A stretch of 64,000 nucleotides of DNA from Acinetobacter gandensis (lineage in GTDB: Bacteria; Pseudomonadota; Gammaproteobacteria; Pseudomonadales; Moraxellaceae): positions 62,001 through 126,000 of the forward strand of contig NZ_LZDS01000026.1 in the NCBI RefSeq assembly GCF_001678755.1, written 5' to 3'. Below the pieces are notes generated by a model. It did no database searches, had not been told where the DNA came from, and was given only the letters and a program-made list of their open reading frames with translations. Position numbers and translations under genes: made by a program. Positions 34,598 through 43,970 of this stretch are shown piece after piece (the stretch's first letter is position 1; each line of letters begins with the position of its first letter).

Positions 34598-37044
34598 TCA
34601 GCTGTAATGGATTTTGTGCTGTAGTCATACCATTTATATTTGGCTCTTTCTTCAAGCAGTTTTATATCTTTACCCTTTTCTACAAAATGTATTGTTCCAC
34701 TCTTTGCGGTTTGCAAAAATGGGATACCGAGTTTATCTAAACGTGATTGGGTCAACATAGCTGGATGCCCATAACGGTTAAAACGCCCAACCGATGCAAT
34801 CGCAAGTTTCGGCTCTAAATGCTGCAAAAAAGTATAAGCTGAACTATATTGGCTGCCATGATGACCAAGCACCAATACATCTACGCTTAAGTTAGGATAA
34901 TTTTGCAAAATTTTATATTCAGTCTCCCAACCTGCATCACCCATCAATAAGAAATTTTTAAATCCATTTTTTTCGCGAACCGAAACATAGAGTACGCATG
35001 AACTTTCATTGGTATTAAATGGAATCGCTTCTTGTTGTTCTCTACTCGGGGACAATACTTTAAAAAATACCTGGTTATCCCAATTCCATGCTTGCCCTTG
35101 CAGACACAACACCTGTGGTACCGCCCCGATTTGCTCAACCTGTTGATTTGTATATAACTGACCAATAGTAAGCTGCTCATATATTGAAAAGAAACCACCA
35201 CTATGGTCTTGATCCAAATGTGTCAGCACAACTTGGTCCAACTTCCGAACCCCATTCACACTGAGAAAGGGCTGAATTATATTCTTTCCAATACTAAATT
35301 TTGATTCATCATAGTATCCTCCAAAATCAACCATCATCGTGTGTTGATGATAACGAATAAAAATAGACTGCCCTTGCCCAACATCTAAGACTGAAAGCTG
35401 AAAAGGCACAGGATTGCGTATAGGCAAGACCACAAATATGAGTCCTATCCAGCCCCAACTTTTTGGCATAAGTCCTTGTGGTAAAAATACAATCACTAAA
35501 GCCAAAATGAGCAATAAAATCTGCGTGTTTTTCATTGCAACAGCATCTAATGCCGGCGAAAATATTCGATCTAATCCATATAACACGACATGCAGTAATT
35601 CTATAAAAAGATCGTTGAGCTGAAATAATGCACTTGAGAGCGGTTCAAAAATGAAATAAGCCAACGCAGCCAAAATATCGAGAGGCACAACTACAAATCC
35701 AAGCCAAGGGATGGCAAATAGATTACTCAACGGTGTAATCCACGCAATTTGTTTAAAGAAAATAATCATTAATGGAAACAGTGCGATAAAAATTTTCCAC
35801 TGTGACTCTATTAATATCATTAACGCATTTTTAATGCTTTGTGCATATGTAAGCTGCTCTGCATTCATTTGCTTACGCTGTAAGGTTTGATAAATCCTTA
35901 ATAAAATAAAGCAGGCTCCATAGGACAACCAAAAAGCTGCGGATAAAATACTAAAAGGATCAAATAACAATAAAATTGATGCACTAAATATTAATAACGC
36001 AAAAGGCCGAATTCGCTGTTGAAGTAAAAGCATGGCACTTGCGACCAAACAAATAATTAAGGTACGTAGGGCGGGAATATCAAAACCTGTAAAAGCACAA
36101 TATAAGCTCACACACATGATAAATGGCAAGACCAATACATATTGTTGAGGCCATTTTAGATACAAATCTGGTAGCCATTTAGCTAAACTACGTCTAATGC
36201 ACCAACAAACCAAAATAGCAAATATCAAGACATGTGGCCCTGAAATGGCCAAAAGATGACTCATACCAAAACGTTGAAATAATTGCTCTGTTCCTTTATT
36301 TAATAAGCTTTTATCTCCAGTTAGTAAAGCCAATATCAGCCCATTATTTCTTAAAGGTTGCTTTTGAATAAACTCTCGTAATCTCAATCGTTGTTTTTCA
36401 ATTGCTATTTTGAATTGATGCAAAATAGCTTGGTGCTGACGTATATCTGAATTAAATCCAAGTGATGCCACTTGCTGTTCAGTCAAAAATTCCAGTTGTT
36501 TCACGTCAAAACTTGCATGAAGATTTTGCTGGATATTCCATTTTTCCATATCAAATGCACCTGGTGTTGCATAACTTTGACTGGGTTTTACTCTGCCCCA
36601 CATTCGGTAATATTGACCAGGCTCAAGCTTTAATTGTTGTTCCTGCAAAATTTGCGTACTTATCGATGCAGAAAAATATTGTGCTTGAGAGCTTAAATTT
36701 AAAACTTGAATGGTTTGCTGTAATTTTTGTTCTTTAAGCTGACTAATTTCTGGTAAATAGACAATCAGTTCAGCCTCATATTGCTCATGTTGGATGAGTG
36801 CTAAACGTTCATCCAATTGAGTATTGGCATAACCAAAACCTAAAACCATGCCAATCAAAACATTCAATATTAATTGTAAGGTTAAAGGAAATATCTGTTT
36901 AACATCAGGGATAAAGTGACTTTGGAATTTTTGCCATAACACAAAAATAGCCAAGACCAACCATGTTGAAATGTGCAGATCCCAAGCATGGCTTCCCATA
37001 AGAGAGATACCAATAATCCACCCCATACAAAACCATTGCAACAT
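34594..37044 (-). CDS. comEC: ComEC/Rec2-family DNA uptake channel
   Basis: An 816-residue polytopic protein that moves single-stranded DNA across the inner membrane during natural transformation. An N-terminal OB-like domain (GQYYRMWGRVKPSQSY...GAFDMEKW) is followed by the competence domain with many helices and the FGMSHLLAISGPHV motif. The C-terminal metallo-beta-lactamase-like domain contains H609-L-D611-Q-D613-H614 (THLDQDHSGG) and VLGHHGSQYSS, so the nuclease site looks intact. The frame is full length without interruption, which supports competence in this strain. Confidence 0.93.
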   Translation of the reverse strand: MLQWFCMGWIIGISLMGSHAWDLHISTWLVLAIFVLWQKFQSHFIPDVKQIFPLTLQLILNVLIGMVLGFGYANTQLDERLALIQHEQYEAELIVYLPEISQLKEQKLQQTIQVLNLSSQAQYFSASISTQILQEQQLKLEPGQYYRMWGRVKPSQSYATPGAFDMEKWNIQQNLHASFDVKQLEFLTEQQVASLGFNSDIRQHQAILHQFKIAIEKQRLRLREFIQKQPLRNNGLILALLTGDKSLLNKGTEQLFQRFGMSHLLAISGPHVLIFAILVCWCIRRSLAKWLPDLYLKWPQQYVLVLPFIMCVSLYCAFTGFDIPALRTLIICLVASAMLLLQQRIRPFALLIFSASILLLFDPFSILSAAFWLSYGACFILLRIYQTLQRKQMNAEQLTYAQSIKNALMILIESQWKIFIALFPLMIIFFKQIAWITPLSNLFAIPWLGFVVVPLDILAALAYFIFEPLSSALFQLNDLFIELLHVVLYGLDRIFSPALDAVAMKNTQILLLILALVIVFLPQGLMPKSWGWIGLIFVVLPIRNPVPFQLSVLDVGQGQSIFIRYHQHTMMVDFGGYYDESKFSIGKNIIQPFLSVNGVRKLDQVVLTHLDQDHSGGFFSIYEQLTIGQLYTNQQVEQIGAVPQVLCLQGQAWNWDNQVFFKVLSPSREQQEAIPFNTNESSCVLYVSVREKNGFKNFLLMGDAGWETEYKILQNYPNLSVDVLVLGHHGSQYSSAYTFLQHLEPKLAIASVGRFNRYGHPAMLTQSRLDKLGIPFLQTAKSGTIHFVEKGKDIKLLEERAKYKWYDYSTKSITAD

Positions 37045-37145
37045 GTCATATTCTTTTTATTTTTTATGAGCGGCAATAATAAAGCCCACCGAGGTGAGCT
37101 TCAATAAAACAATCTTAATCCATTAAATCACAGCAAGAAAAAGCT

Positions 37146-37829
37146 TTACTCTTCTACCCATAAACCATCTTGCATATGTAAAATGGCATCTGCGGATTGG
37201 GCGAGATATTCATCATGTGTGACAATCAGCATCGCCATGTTGAACTCTTTACGCAATTCCGTCAGTAATTCAAAAATTTTTACAGCGGTTTTACGATCCA
37301 GATTACCCGTCGGCTCATCAGCCATCATCAGTTTAGGTTTTGCAACCAAAGCACGTGCTAAAGCAACACGTTGACGTTCACCGCCCGATAATTCACCCGG
37401 TTTATGCGTCATACGATGTGACAAACCAACACGCTCAAGTAGATATTCAGCTTGCTGTTTCACTGCTTTGAAGCTACTCGATTTGCGTAACATCAGCGGC
37501 ATTGCAACATTTTCAAGTGCGCTAAATTCGGGCAACAAATGATGGAACTGATATACAAAACCCAAATGTTCATTACGAATATAGCCACGCTCTGCTTCAC
37601 CTAGTGTGTCAAAACGCTGTCCATGAATAAATACCTCACCGGACGTTGGGCGGTCTAATCCACCCAACACATGCAATAAAGTACTTTTACCTGAACCACT
37701 TGAACCAACAATTGAAACAAACTCACCTGCTTTAACCTGTAACGATAAGCCACGAATGACATCGACATTGGACTTACCATCGGTGAAAGACTTGGTAATA
37801 TTTCGGGCATCTAAGATGAGATTACTCAT
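37146..37829 (-). CDS. lolD: Lipoprotein-releasing system ATPase LolD
   Basis: A 227-residue ABC ATPase from the ATG at 37829. Walker A GSSGSGKST, signature LSGGERQRVALARAL, Walker B LMMADEPTGNLD and an H-loop (IVTHDEYLA) are all present. It powers release of outer-membrane lipoproteins from the inner membrane to LolA. The frame opens 12 codons earlier, but the 37829 start matches LolD (MSNLILDARNITKSF) and overlaps the permease stop by 8 nt (ATGAGTAA), indicating translational coupling. Confidence 0.94.
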   Translation of the reverse strand: MSNLILDARNITKSFTDGKSNVDVIRGLSLQVKAGEFVSIVGSSGSGKSTLLHVLGGLDRPTSGEVFIHGQRFDTLGEAERGYIRNEHLGFVYQFHHLLPEFSALENVAMPLMLRKSSSFKAVKQQAEYLLERVGLSHRMTHKPGELSGGERQRVALARALVAKPKLMMADEPTGNLDRKTAVKIFELLTELRKEFNMAMLIVTHDEYLAQSADAILHMQDGLWVEE

Positions 37830-39057
37830 AACGTAATGCCTCCGCAGGTTGTACTTTCGCTGCACGTAATGCTGGATAAATTGTCGCTACAAAGCTCAAA
37901 CCTAATGATAATGACACAATCACCGCAACATCTTGCCATCTTAAATATGAAGGCAAGTAGTTGATGAAATAAGCATCAAACATATTCAGGCCCAATGTGT
38001 TGTTTAACCAACCAACAAAGTTACTGATACTTGATGCTGCAATAATACCGAGGATCGCACCTGAAACCGTACCAATCACACCAATCACCGTACCTTGCAC
38101 CATAAAAATACGTGTAATCGTGCCTGGAGATGCCCCCAAAGTACGTAAAATTGCGATATCCGATTTTTTATCAGTTACCACCATGACCAATGACGACACA
38201 ATATTGAAAGCGGCTACCAATACAATAAGGAACAACAGTAAGCTCACCATTGCTTTTTCCATTTGAATAGCGCTAAACAAATTACCGTGTGTATAGGTCC
38301 AATCAGATGCATAAAAGTTTGCAGGTAGATCACGCACAATTTCTTGCGATACTTGTGGGGCTGCAAAAATATCATCTAATTTCATGCGCACGCCTTGTGC
38401 ACCATCCGGTAAGCGTAACAGGGTTGATGCATCATTCAATGCGACATAACCCATCATCGAATCTACTTCAGCACCAATACTGAAAATACCCACGATTTTA
38501 AAGCGTTTAAAACGAGGAACTACACCTGCTGGCGAAGGCGTCGCTTCAGGAAGTACCAAAGTCACACTATCATTCAAACCTAAACCTAAGGCATCGGTCA
38601 TCTGCTTACCCAGCACAATGCCAAACTCACCTTTTTTCAGGCTATCAATACTGCCTTCAACCATGTGGTTTTGGATAATTGAAACCTTTTTTTCGTATTC
38701 AGGCTCAATACCACTAACCATAATGCCTGAAACTTGTCCCTGAGCTGTCAACATCCCCTGTAGCTGTGTAAAAGGTGCTACACCTTGAACATGCTCATGC
38801 TGTTCAATTTTTTTTGCAAGTTCTGGCCAATTTGTTAAAATTTGTGTTGAAGAAACAGTGGCTTGAGGTATCATTCCCAAAACACGCGTTTTAAGTTCTC
38901 GATCGAAACCATTCATCACAGATAAAACTGTAATTAAGACTGCCACACCTAAGGTGAGGCCGATCATAGACACCAGAGCAATAAAAGAAATAAAGTGGTT
39001 ACTGCGCCGTGCGCGAGTGTATCTCAACCCTATATACAGCGAGATTGGTTTAAACAT
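37822..39057 (-). CDS. lolC: Lipoprotein-releasing system permease, LolC/LolE (LolF) type
   Basis: A 411-residue FtsX-like permease (start MFKPISLYIGLRYTRARRSN). It has one N-terminal helix (FISFIALVSMIGLTLGVAVL), a large periplasmic domain with IMVSGIEPEYE, and three C-terminal helices (MVSLLLFLIVLVAAFNIVSS, GTVIGVIGTVSGAILGIIAA, DVAVIVSLSLGLSFVATIYP). Only one permease gene accompanies lolD, as in genera with a homodimeric LolF instead of a LolC/LolE pair; that reading is an inference. Its start is only 25 bp from the divergent PilZ-like gene. Confidence 0.9.
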   Translation of the reverse strand: MFKPISLYIGLRYTRARRSNHFISFIALVSMIGLTLGVAVLITVLSVMNGFDRELKTRVLGMIPQATVSSTQILTNWPELAKKIEQHEHVQGVAPFTQLQGMLTAQGQVSGIMVSGIEPEYEKKVSIIQNHMVEGSIDSLKKGEFGIVLGKQMTDALGLGLNDSVTLVLPEATPSPAGVVPRFKRFKIVGIFSIGAEVDSMMGYVALNDASTLLRLPDGAQGVRMKLDDIFAAPQVSQEIVRDLPANFYASDWTYTHGNLFSAIQMEKAMVSLLLFLIVLVAAFNIVSSLVMVVTDKKSDIAILRTLGASPGTITRIFMVQGTVIGVIGTVSGAILGIIAASSISNFVGWLNNTLGLNMFDAYFINYLPSYLRWQDVAVIVSLSLGLSFVATIYPALRAAKVQPAEALRYE

Positions 39058-39082
39058 AACCATCTAGTCCGAGGTAATAATT

Positions 39083-39652
39083 ATGGAAAATTTACAGCAT
39101 CAAAGCGTTCAAACTGAACGCCGTGTAATGTCGCGTATCGATGCTGCCTTGCGCATTAACTATCAGATTATTTCTGATGATGTTGCACTGAATGATCCTT
39201 ACGATCCAAATTTTGTGTTGCCGCGCTATTTTCTACTACTTGCTGAATTAGATCAATTTGATCATGCACTCAACTACGAATTAGAACAATTAGCTGAAAA
39301 AGATCAACAAATTGCTCGAATCTTATCCTTATTTAACCAAAAGTTAAACCTGATAACGGGCTCTTTGTATGACGCAATTGTACAAAGCATGTTACCAGTG
39401 CCTGAACATGTCAATTTTTCAGAAACAGGATTAAGTTTTTTCAGTGAACGTCCAATCAAAGAAGGTACTTATATCCACCTCACCTTAAGCCATCCTGAAA
39501 ATTTCTTTCACATTGCTACAACAGCACAAGTCGTTTACAGCCGTGAAGAGGAAAGCAATTTATACAGAACAGGCGCTTATTTTGTCACCTTACTGCCACA
39601 AGACCGCGTCAAACTTGCAGAGTGTATCGCACTGACCCAAAACAAAGAGTGA
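39083..39652 (+). CDS. PilZ-like domain protein
   Basis: A 189-residue cytoplasmic protein. The N-terminal RRVMSRIDAALRINYQI fits the RxxxR half of a PilZ c-di-GMP site. A helical insert (about 50-105, with coiled-coil character in YELEQLAEKDQQIARILSLF) precedes the beta-barrel half (VNFSETGLSFFSERPIKEGT), where the D/NxSxxG motif reads NFSETG. This is an atypical PilZ with a long internal insert. Binding of c-di-GMP is plausible but not certain. GAGG lies ahead of the ATG. It is divergent from lolC across a 25-bp gap. Confidence 0.7.
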   Translation: MENLQHQSVQTERRVMSRIDAALRINYQIISDDVALNDPYDPNFVLPRYFLLLAELDQFDHALNYELEQLAEKDQQIARILSLFNQKLNLITGSLYDAIVQSMLPVPEHVNFSETGLSFFSERPIKEGTYIHLTLSHPENFFHIATTAQVVYSREEESNLYRTGAYFVTLLPQDRVKLAECIALTQNKE

Positions 39653-39659
39653 TTTTTAA

Positions 39660-40565
39660 TCAATGTTTTAATTTGTGGGCGAGCTCTCTGTTCGCCCGAA
39701 AATCTTTATAAAAATAAACAAACAAGCCTGATAATAGAATCACAGCACCAAGTAAAACCATCAATGATAATTTTTCCTCATTCAGTAAAGCACCAAAGAG
39801 CATAGCAAGCATGGGGGTTAATACTGTCGTCAACGATAAAGTAGTCGCTTTAATATTTTGAACCAATTTGAAATAACAAAACATCGCAATTAACGATGCC
39901 ATGATTACCGCATAACCCAAACCAAGTAGTGCTTTGGCTGAAGGAACACTTGTTGGTGCAAGATGCCATATAAACGGCAGCATACACAATGAAAATAATG
40001 CTGAAACCATGATGGAACCCGTTGCCTGAGACATCGGCTGCAAGGGTGCATTCACTTTTTTAACCCAAAAAATTGAAGCGCAGTATACAAATACACTGAT
40101 CAGCATCAAAACGATTCCCATCGGATGTACATGTTGATCACTCCCACCGAGACAGATGATACCGAGTCCAACAACTGCAATACCCATACCCAGCCATTGC
40201 AATCGGCTCAAATAGACCTGAAAAAAGAAACGTCCAATTAAGCCTGTCATGATGGGTGCAAGTCCAAACATCAAAGCAATAATGCCGGAGCTTAAATATG
40301 CGGTTGCCATGTAAGTAAAAACTTGTGACCCAATAAAACTAAATGCCCCGGCTAAATAGCTATGTAGCGATTTACCATCTAAAGGCAATGTATTTTTAAA
40401 CAGAACAAGTAACGCAATCGCAAGTGGTAGTGCTAAAAAGAATCGCAGTGCTAACGCCCAAAAGGCATTAATATCACTAACACTCCACACAATGGCTAAA
40501 GGGGTGGTCGACCAAATAAATACCAGCAGTGCGTAGGTCATCCCCAAGTTTACTTTAGAAGGCAT
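39660..40565 (-). CDS. EamA/DMT-superfamily transporter
   Basis: A 301-residue integral membrane protein with two EamA repeats of five helices each. The first begins YALLVFIWSTTPLAIVWSVS and the second GIVLMLISVFVYCASIFWVK. Helices typical of the family include IIALMFGLAPIMTGLIGRFF and ATTLSLTTVLTPMLAMLFGA. Members export amino acids, metabolites or drugs; the substrate is unknown. It has no obvious partner genes and may be co-transcribed with the YaiI-like gene 6 nt upstream. Confidence 0.85.
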   Translation of the reverse strand: MPSKVNLGMTYALLVFIWSTTPLAIVWSVSDINAFWALALRFFLALPLAIALLVLFKNTLPLDGKSLHSYLAGAFSFIGSQVFTYMATAYLSSGIIALMFGLAPIMTGLIGRFFFQVYLSRLQWLGMGIAVVGLGIICLGGSDQHVHPMGIVLMLISVFVYCASIFWVKKVNAPLQPMSQATGSIMVSALFSLCMLPFIWHLAPTSVPSAKALLGLGYAVIMASLIAMFCYFKLVQNIKATTLSLTTVLTPMLAMLFGALLNEEKLSLMVLLGAVILLSGLFVYFYKDFRANRELAHKLKH

Positions 40566-40571
40566 AGAGGA

Positions 40572-41045
40572 TTACTTCTGCGCAGTTTTGCGTTTTTGCT
40601 TTTGAATAGTTTGATCCAAACTACTGGAAAACTCTCGTTTATCTCGCTCTGAAATCGGCGCTGGACCACCGGTTTGTACACCTGCACCGCGCAAGGTATC
40701 CATAAAATCTCGAAGATGTAAACGTGCTTTCACATTCGCAGTGGTGTAGATTTCCCCACGGGGATGAATCGCAATTCCACCGCGCTCAATCACTTCCGCA
40801 GCTAAAGGAATATCTTGTGTCATCACGATATCATTTTCATTCATGCGCTGAATAATTTCTTTATCTGCTGCATCTGCCCCGCTCATGACTTGAATAGAGT
40901 TAATACGTACAGATGGCGTGATACCCACATTTTGATTTGCCACAAAAGTCACTTCTAATTGGTAACGATCTGACGCACGAATAATCACGTCACGCAAAAT
41001 ACGTGGTAAAGCATCTGCATCCACCCACAGTTTAAATGGCAGCAC
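40572..41045 (-). CDS. YaiI/YqxD family protein (DUF188)
   Basis: A 157-residue PIN-like fold protein. The hallmark [19 protein letters not shown] contains the conserved acidic pair, followed by [20 protein letters not shown] and [20 protein letters not shown]. The family is widespread and lacks a defined function, though the acidic centre suggests nuclease ancestry. I choose the GTG at 41045, which gives the usual short N-terminus; a TTG at 41066 is in frame. The DMT transporter gene follows 6 nt downstream. Confidence 0.82.
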   Translation of the reverse strand: MLPFKLWVDADALPRILRDVIIRASDRYQLEVTFVANQNVGITPSVRINSIQVMSGADAADKEIIQRMNENDIVMTQDIPLAAEVIERGGIAIHPRGEIYTTANVKARLHLRDFMDTLRGAGVQTGGPAPISERDKREFSSSLDQTIQKQKRKTAQK

Positions 41046-41334
41046 GAGAAATCCATCAACAATCAAAGATAAATCAGTTTAACAAATCCCCATGACAATT
41101 TGGGTGCATTGATCAAATTGATACAACAAGCATTCTCTTATATCGAGAAAAACTAATGCTGCGTTTGAAATCGTCTAGAAATGAAATGCGCCCGATAAGC
41201 CAATTGAATTACATAAAAAAATGCTATTAAGCATCCATATCTACTGATTTCATGATAAATATGAGTTCAGTGACTTGAAAATCACAAATTACCCTCGATT
41301 TATATATAAAACCAACCCAACATCAATTGTGCAT

Positions 41335-42267
41335 ATGAAAAAACAAAATAGCCCTGAAATTATCACCATTGAAGATCAAACCTTTGGCAGTCATGTCGAA
41401 CATTGGAATTTACTTACCAGTAACCCCGCGACAGATGTGCCGGTATGGTTAGGACAAGCACTCGATGCGCCAATCATGCCAATGGGCTTATGTGCACAAG
41501 AAAGTGATATGGATGCTTCTTCATGGCTGATTCAAGGTCCTGCCAAAGCCAGCATTCAATTGTGTCAGGTCATTGCTGTTGAAAATAATAAACCTAAAGC
41601 GGTAAAAACGGCATTTCCAAGCTTTGATAGTCCGTATAAAACCAAAGCGACTATTGAGCGAATTATTACCTGCAAATCTAATACACAAGCGGTGCTCTGC
41701 CTTGATCTGGGTGCGAATACCAGTGTGTATGCCTTTGACAGTCTGTACAGTGTCAACCACAATCAATATGAAAAAGATGCCTCATATAGCGTGCAACTTA
41801 ATGCATGGGCATATGAGCTAGAACCTGTTGCCGATCATGAACAATTGGTCGTCGATGATCCCGCATCGATTAAACATCATCGTGCACTCAATGACATTTT
41901 GGCAGCGAATAACGGTGTCGCGCCTGCAGATGTCCATGAACAAATTAAAGCATGGCAGCCAAAGTCTGAAGATGACAAAGCACCTGTCACTGTAGATTTT
42001 TCAAAAATGGTCGCTTACCTCTATGGTGAAACATTAGGGCAAGAAGATGAAGCTTGGTTCCAAGGGCATATTGTGGGTAAAACCCATATGCAATTTAAAG
42101 ATCAAGAATATACGCTCTATGACGTGACCTTGATTCACGAAGACAACCAAGAAGCGGTCATTGTACGGGTTGCAACTCGCAATGCTGCGCATAAAGATTT
42201 TACTGTCGGTCAGTATATTCGTGGAAATCTATGGATTCAGGCAAATATTTACGCAAAATATGCCTAA
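41335..42267 (+). CDS. Hypothetical protein, 310 residues
   Basis: A soluble, acidic protein that I do not recognise. From the ATG at 41335 it begins MKKQNSPEIITIEDQTFGSH. There is no signal peptide or membrane helix. It contains a beta-rich middle (AVLCLDLGANTSVYAFDSLY, SVQLNAWAYELEPV) and ends in a mixed region (GHIVGKTHMQFKDQEYTLYD, VGQYIRGNLWIQANIYAKYA) that could be an OB-like barrel. An upstream TTG (41275) extends the frame by 20 residues. No Shine-Dalgarno sequence is clear for either. It has its own terminator. Confidence 0.7.
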   Translation: MKKQNSPEIITIEDQTFGSHVEHWNLLTSNPATDVPVWLGQALDAPIMPMGLCAQESDMDASSWLIQGPAKASIQLCQVIAVENNKPKAVKTAFPSFDSPYKTKATIERIITCKSNTQAVLCLDLGANTSVYAFDSLYSVNHNQYEKDASYSVQLNAWAYELEPVADHEQLVVDDPASIKHHRALNDILAANNGVAPADVHEQIKAWQPKSEDDKAPVTVDFSKMVAYLYGETLGQEDEAWFQGHIVGKTHMQFKDQEYTLYDVTLIHEDNQEAVIVRVATRNAAHKDFTVGQYIRGNLWIQANIYAKYA

Positions 42268-42278
42268 TTTAAATTCAA

Positions 42279-42324
42279 AAACCGTTACATTATTCAAAAT
42301 ACTGAAGAATGTGGCGGTTTTTTA
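42279..42324 (+). terminator. Terminator after the 310-residue protein gene
   Basis: AAACCGTTACATT pairs with AATGTGGCGGTTT (13 pairs, two G-T), followed by a T-rich stretch, 12 nt after the stop codon. Confidence 0.7.
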
Positions 42325-42682
42325 TTTATCTATAAAAACAAACAACTAAGTTAATATTTTAATTTTTGATCAATATTTATCCATAGCGTTTAAATTTAAA
42401 ACCAGATTTAAATTCATTTTAAAATAAGTTATCCACAATATTAAATTCAAAATAAACAACAAAATTAATCAAAACTTCTAAATGAAATTATTTAAAAAAC
42501 CTGAAAAATAAACAACATATATGCAAATTGAAACTATTTTAATGTATTAGGTTGAGTATTTTTAAACAAATTAAATAGTTTGGTAAGTTTATCTAAGATA
42601 GTACTTTATTTAATCAAATATTTATGTTAAAAATGCGTTTAAGAAATATGAATTAACGATAAATAGATCGGAAAGAATATCT
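42325..42682. other. Very AT-rich intergenic region with a DnaA box
   Basis: About 360 bp of extremely AT-rich sequence ahead of a small membrane protein gene. It contains a consensus DnaA box (42429-42437) and a one-mismatch copy (42377-42385). No ORF or RNA gene was recognised. It presumably carries the promoter of the 42683 gene. Confidence 0.45.
42429..42437 (+). promoter_or_regulatory. Consensus DnaA box
   Basis: TTATCCACA matches the strict DnaA-box consensus. A second site, TTATCCATA, lies 52 bp upstream with one mismatch. Confidence 0.4.
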
Positions 42683-42823
42683 ATGAAAGTCGTGCAAGAA
42701 GAAAACTTATCGCAAGTCGATCATCAAATTGAATCTCGATACCGTATCGAGCCAATGTCCTGCTTATTTTTTATCTTAGGCATGCTCATCTGCGCATATT
42801 TTTTACATAATTTTGTGCTTTAA
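42683..42823 (+). CDS. Small membrane protein, 46 residues
   Basis: An unlisted short ORF reading MKVVQEENLSQVDHQIESRY, then RIEPMSCLFFILGMLICAYF and HNFVL. The first ~24 residues are charged and the rest is a single hydrophobic helix (about 25-44). GGAAAG precedes the ATG at a suitable distance, and a strong terminator lies 28 nt after the stop. The function is unknown. Its size and shape parallel the 42-residue protein at 3752-3880, but the sequences are not obviously related. Confidence 0.7.
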   Translation: MKVVQEENLSQVDHQIESRYRIEPMSCLFFILGMLICAYFLHNFVL

Positions 42824-42850
42824 CATCGACTTTAAACATCCCATACGCAT

Positions 42851-42878
42851 AAAAAAACCGGCTTAAGCCGGTTTTTTT
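42851..42878. terminator. Bidirectional terminator
   Basis: A perfect palindromic stem AAAAAAACCGGC / GCCGGTTTTTTT with a TTAA loop, between the 46-residue protein gene (+) and serC (-). Confidence 0.9.
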
Positions 42879-42890
42879 CACTTTATCAAA

Positions 42891-43970
42891 TTATGCATTA
42901 CGTTTTGCAAAATCATCCATAAAGTTTACAAGTGCTTGTACGCCTTCAAGTGGTACAGCATTGTAAATACTTGCACGCATACCACCAACAGAACGGTGAC
43001 CCGCTAAGTTTAGAAGATGATTTTCTTCTGCTTCTTTCAGGAATTGTTTTTCCAACTCTGGTTTTGCCAAAGTGAAAGGTACGTTCATAATTGAACGGTT
43101 TTCTTTCGCAATCGGGTTCGCATAGAAATCGCTTGTGTCGATATAGCCATAAAGTAATTCAGCTTTCGCCAAGTTTGCTTTATAAATTGCTTCTACACCA
43201 CCCTGCTCAAGTAACCATTCAAATACTAAACCTGATAAGTACCACGCATAGGTTGACGGTGTGTTCACCATTGAATCATTTTTCGCTTGCGCAGAATATT
43301 TCAAAATGCTTGGAATTTCTGCTTTAGCTTGATCTAGTAAATCATCACGAATAATAACAATGGTCAAACCTGCAGGACCAATATTTTTTTGCGCGCCTGC
43401 ATAGATCAGACCAAATTTAGAAACATCTAAAGGTGCCGATAAAATACTTGATGAAAAGTCAGCAACCAATGGTTTATCAGTTTTGGGAATATTCGCAAAC
43501 TGAATACCACCGATCGTTTCATTATCTGCATAATGTACATAAGCAGCATCGTCAGATAAATTCCATGTGCTTTGATCTGTAATCGCTAATTTACCATCAA
43601 CCATTGTACCAGCTTCAACAACATTGATATCGCCATAACGCTGCGCTTCTTTCAATGCTTTTTCAGACCAGATACCAGTGTGGATATAATCAGCTTTGCT
43701 GTTTTTACCCAAAAGGTTTAATGGAATTGCAGAAAACTGAAGTGATGCACCACCTTGAAGGAACAGAACTTTATAGTTATCTGGAATATTCATGAGTTTA
43801 CGCAGATCAGCTTCAGCTTTTTCTGCAACAGCGACATAGTCTTTGCTACGGTGGCTCATTTCCATGATCGAAAGACCTTTGCCATGCCAGTCAAGCATTT
43901 CAGCCTGAGCTTTTTCTAATACGGCAGTTGGTAATGCAGCAGGACCAGCACAGAAGTTGTACGCGCGCAT
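42891..43970 (-). CDS. serC: Phosphoserine aminotransferase
   Basis: A 359-residue PLP enzyme of serine synthesis that converts 3-phosphohydroxypyruvate to phosphoserine; it also serves pyridoxine synthesis. It starts MRAYNFCAGPAALPTAVLEK, the classical SerC N-terminus, with AAAGGA well placed upstream. The frame runs 17 codons further up to 44021, but those residues are not SerC-like. The Schiff-base lysine is K195 in GAQKNIGPAG. HRSVGGMRASIYNAVP near the C-terminus binds the substrate phosphate. Monocistronic. Confidence 0.96.
   Translation of the reverse strand: MRAYNFCAGPAALPTAVLEKAQAEMLDWHGKGLSIMEMSHRSKDYVAVAEKAEADLRKLMNIPDNYKVLFLQGGASLQFSAIPLNLLGKNSKADYIHTGIWSEKALKEAQRYGDINVVEAGTMVDGKLAITDQSTWNLSDDAAYVHYADNETIGGIQFANIPKTDKPLVADFSSSILSAPLDVSKFGLIYAGAQKNIGPAGLTIVIIRDDLLDQAKAEIPSILKYSAQAKNDSMVNTPSTYAWYLSGLVFEWLLEQGGVEAIYKANLAKAELLYGYIDTSDFYANPIAKENRSIMNVPFTLAKPELEKQFLKEAEENHLLNLAGHRSVGGMRASIYNAVPLEGVQALVNFMDDFAKRNA

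Noticed and set aside
41221..41234. ATGCT/AGCAT hairpin followed by T on the minus strand, upstream of the YaiI-like gene.
   Set aside because: The stem is only five pairs and no minus-strand gene ends there, so a terminator makes no sense.
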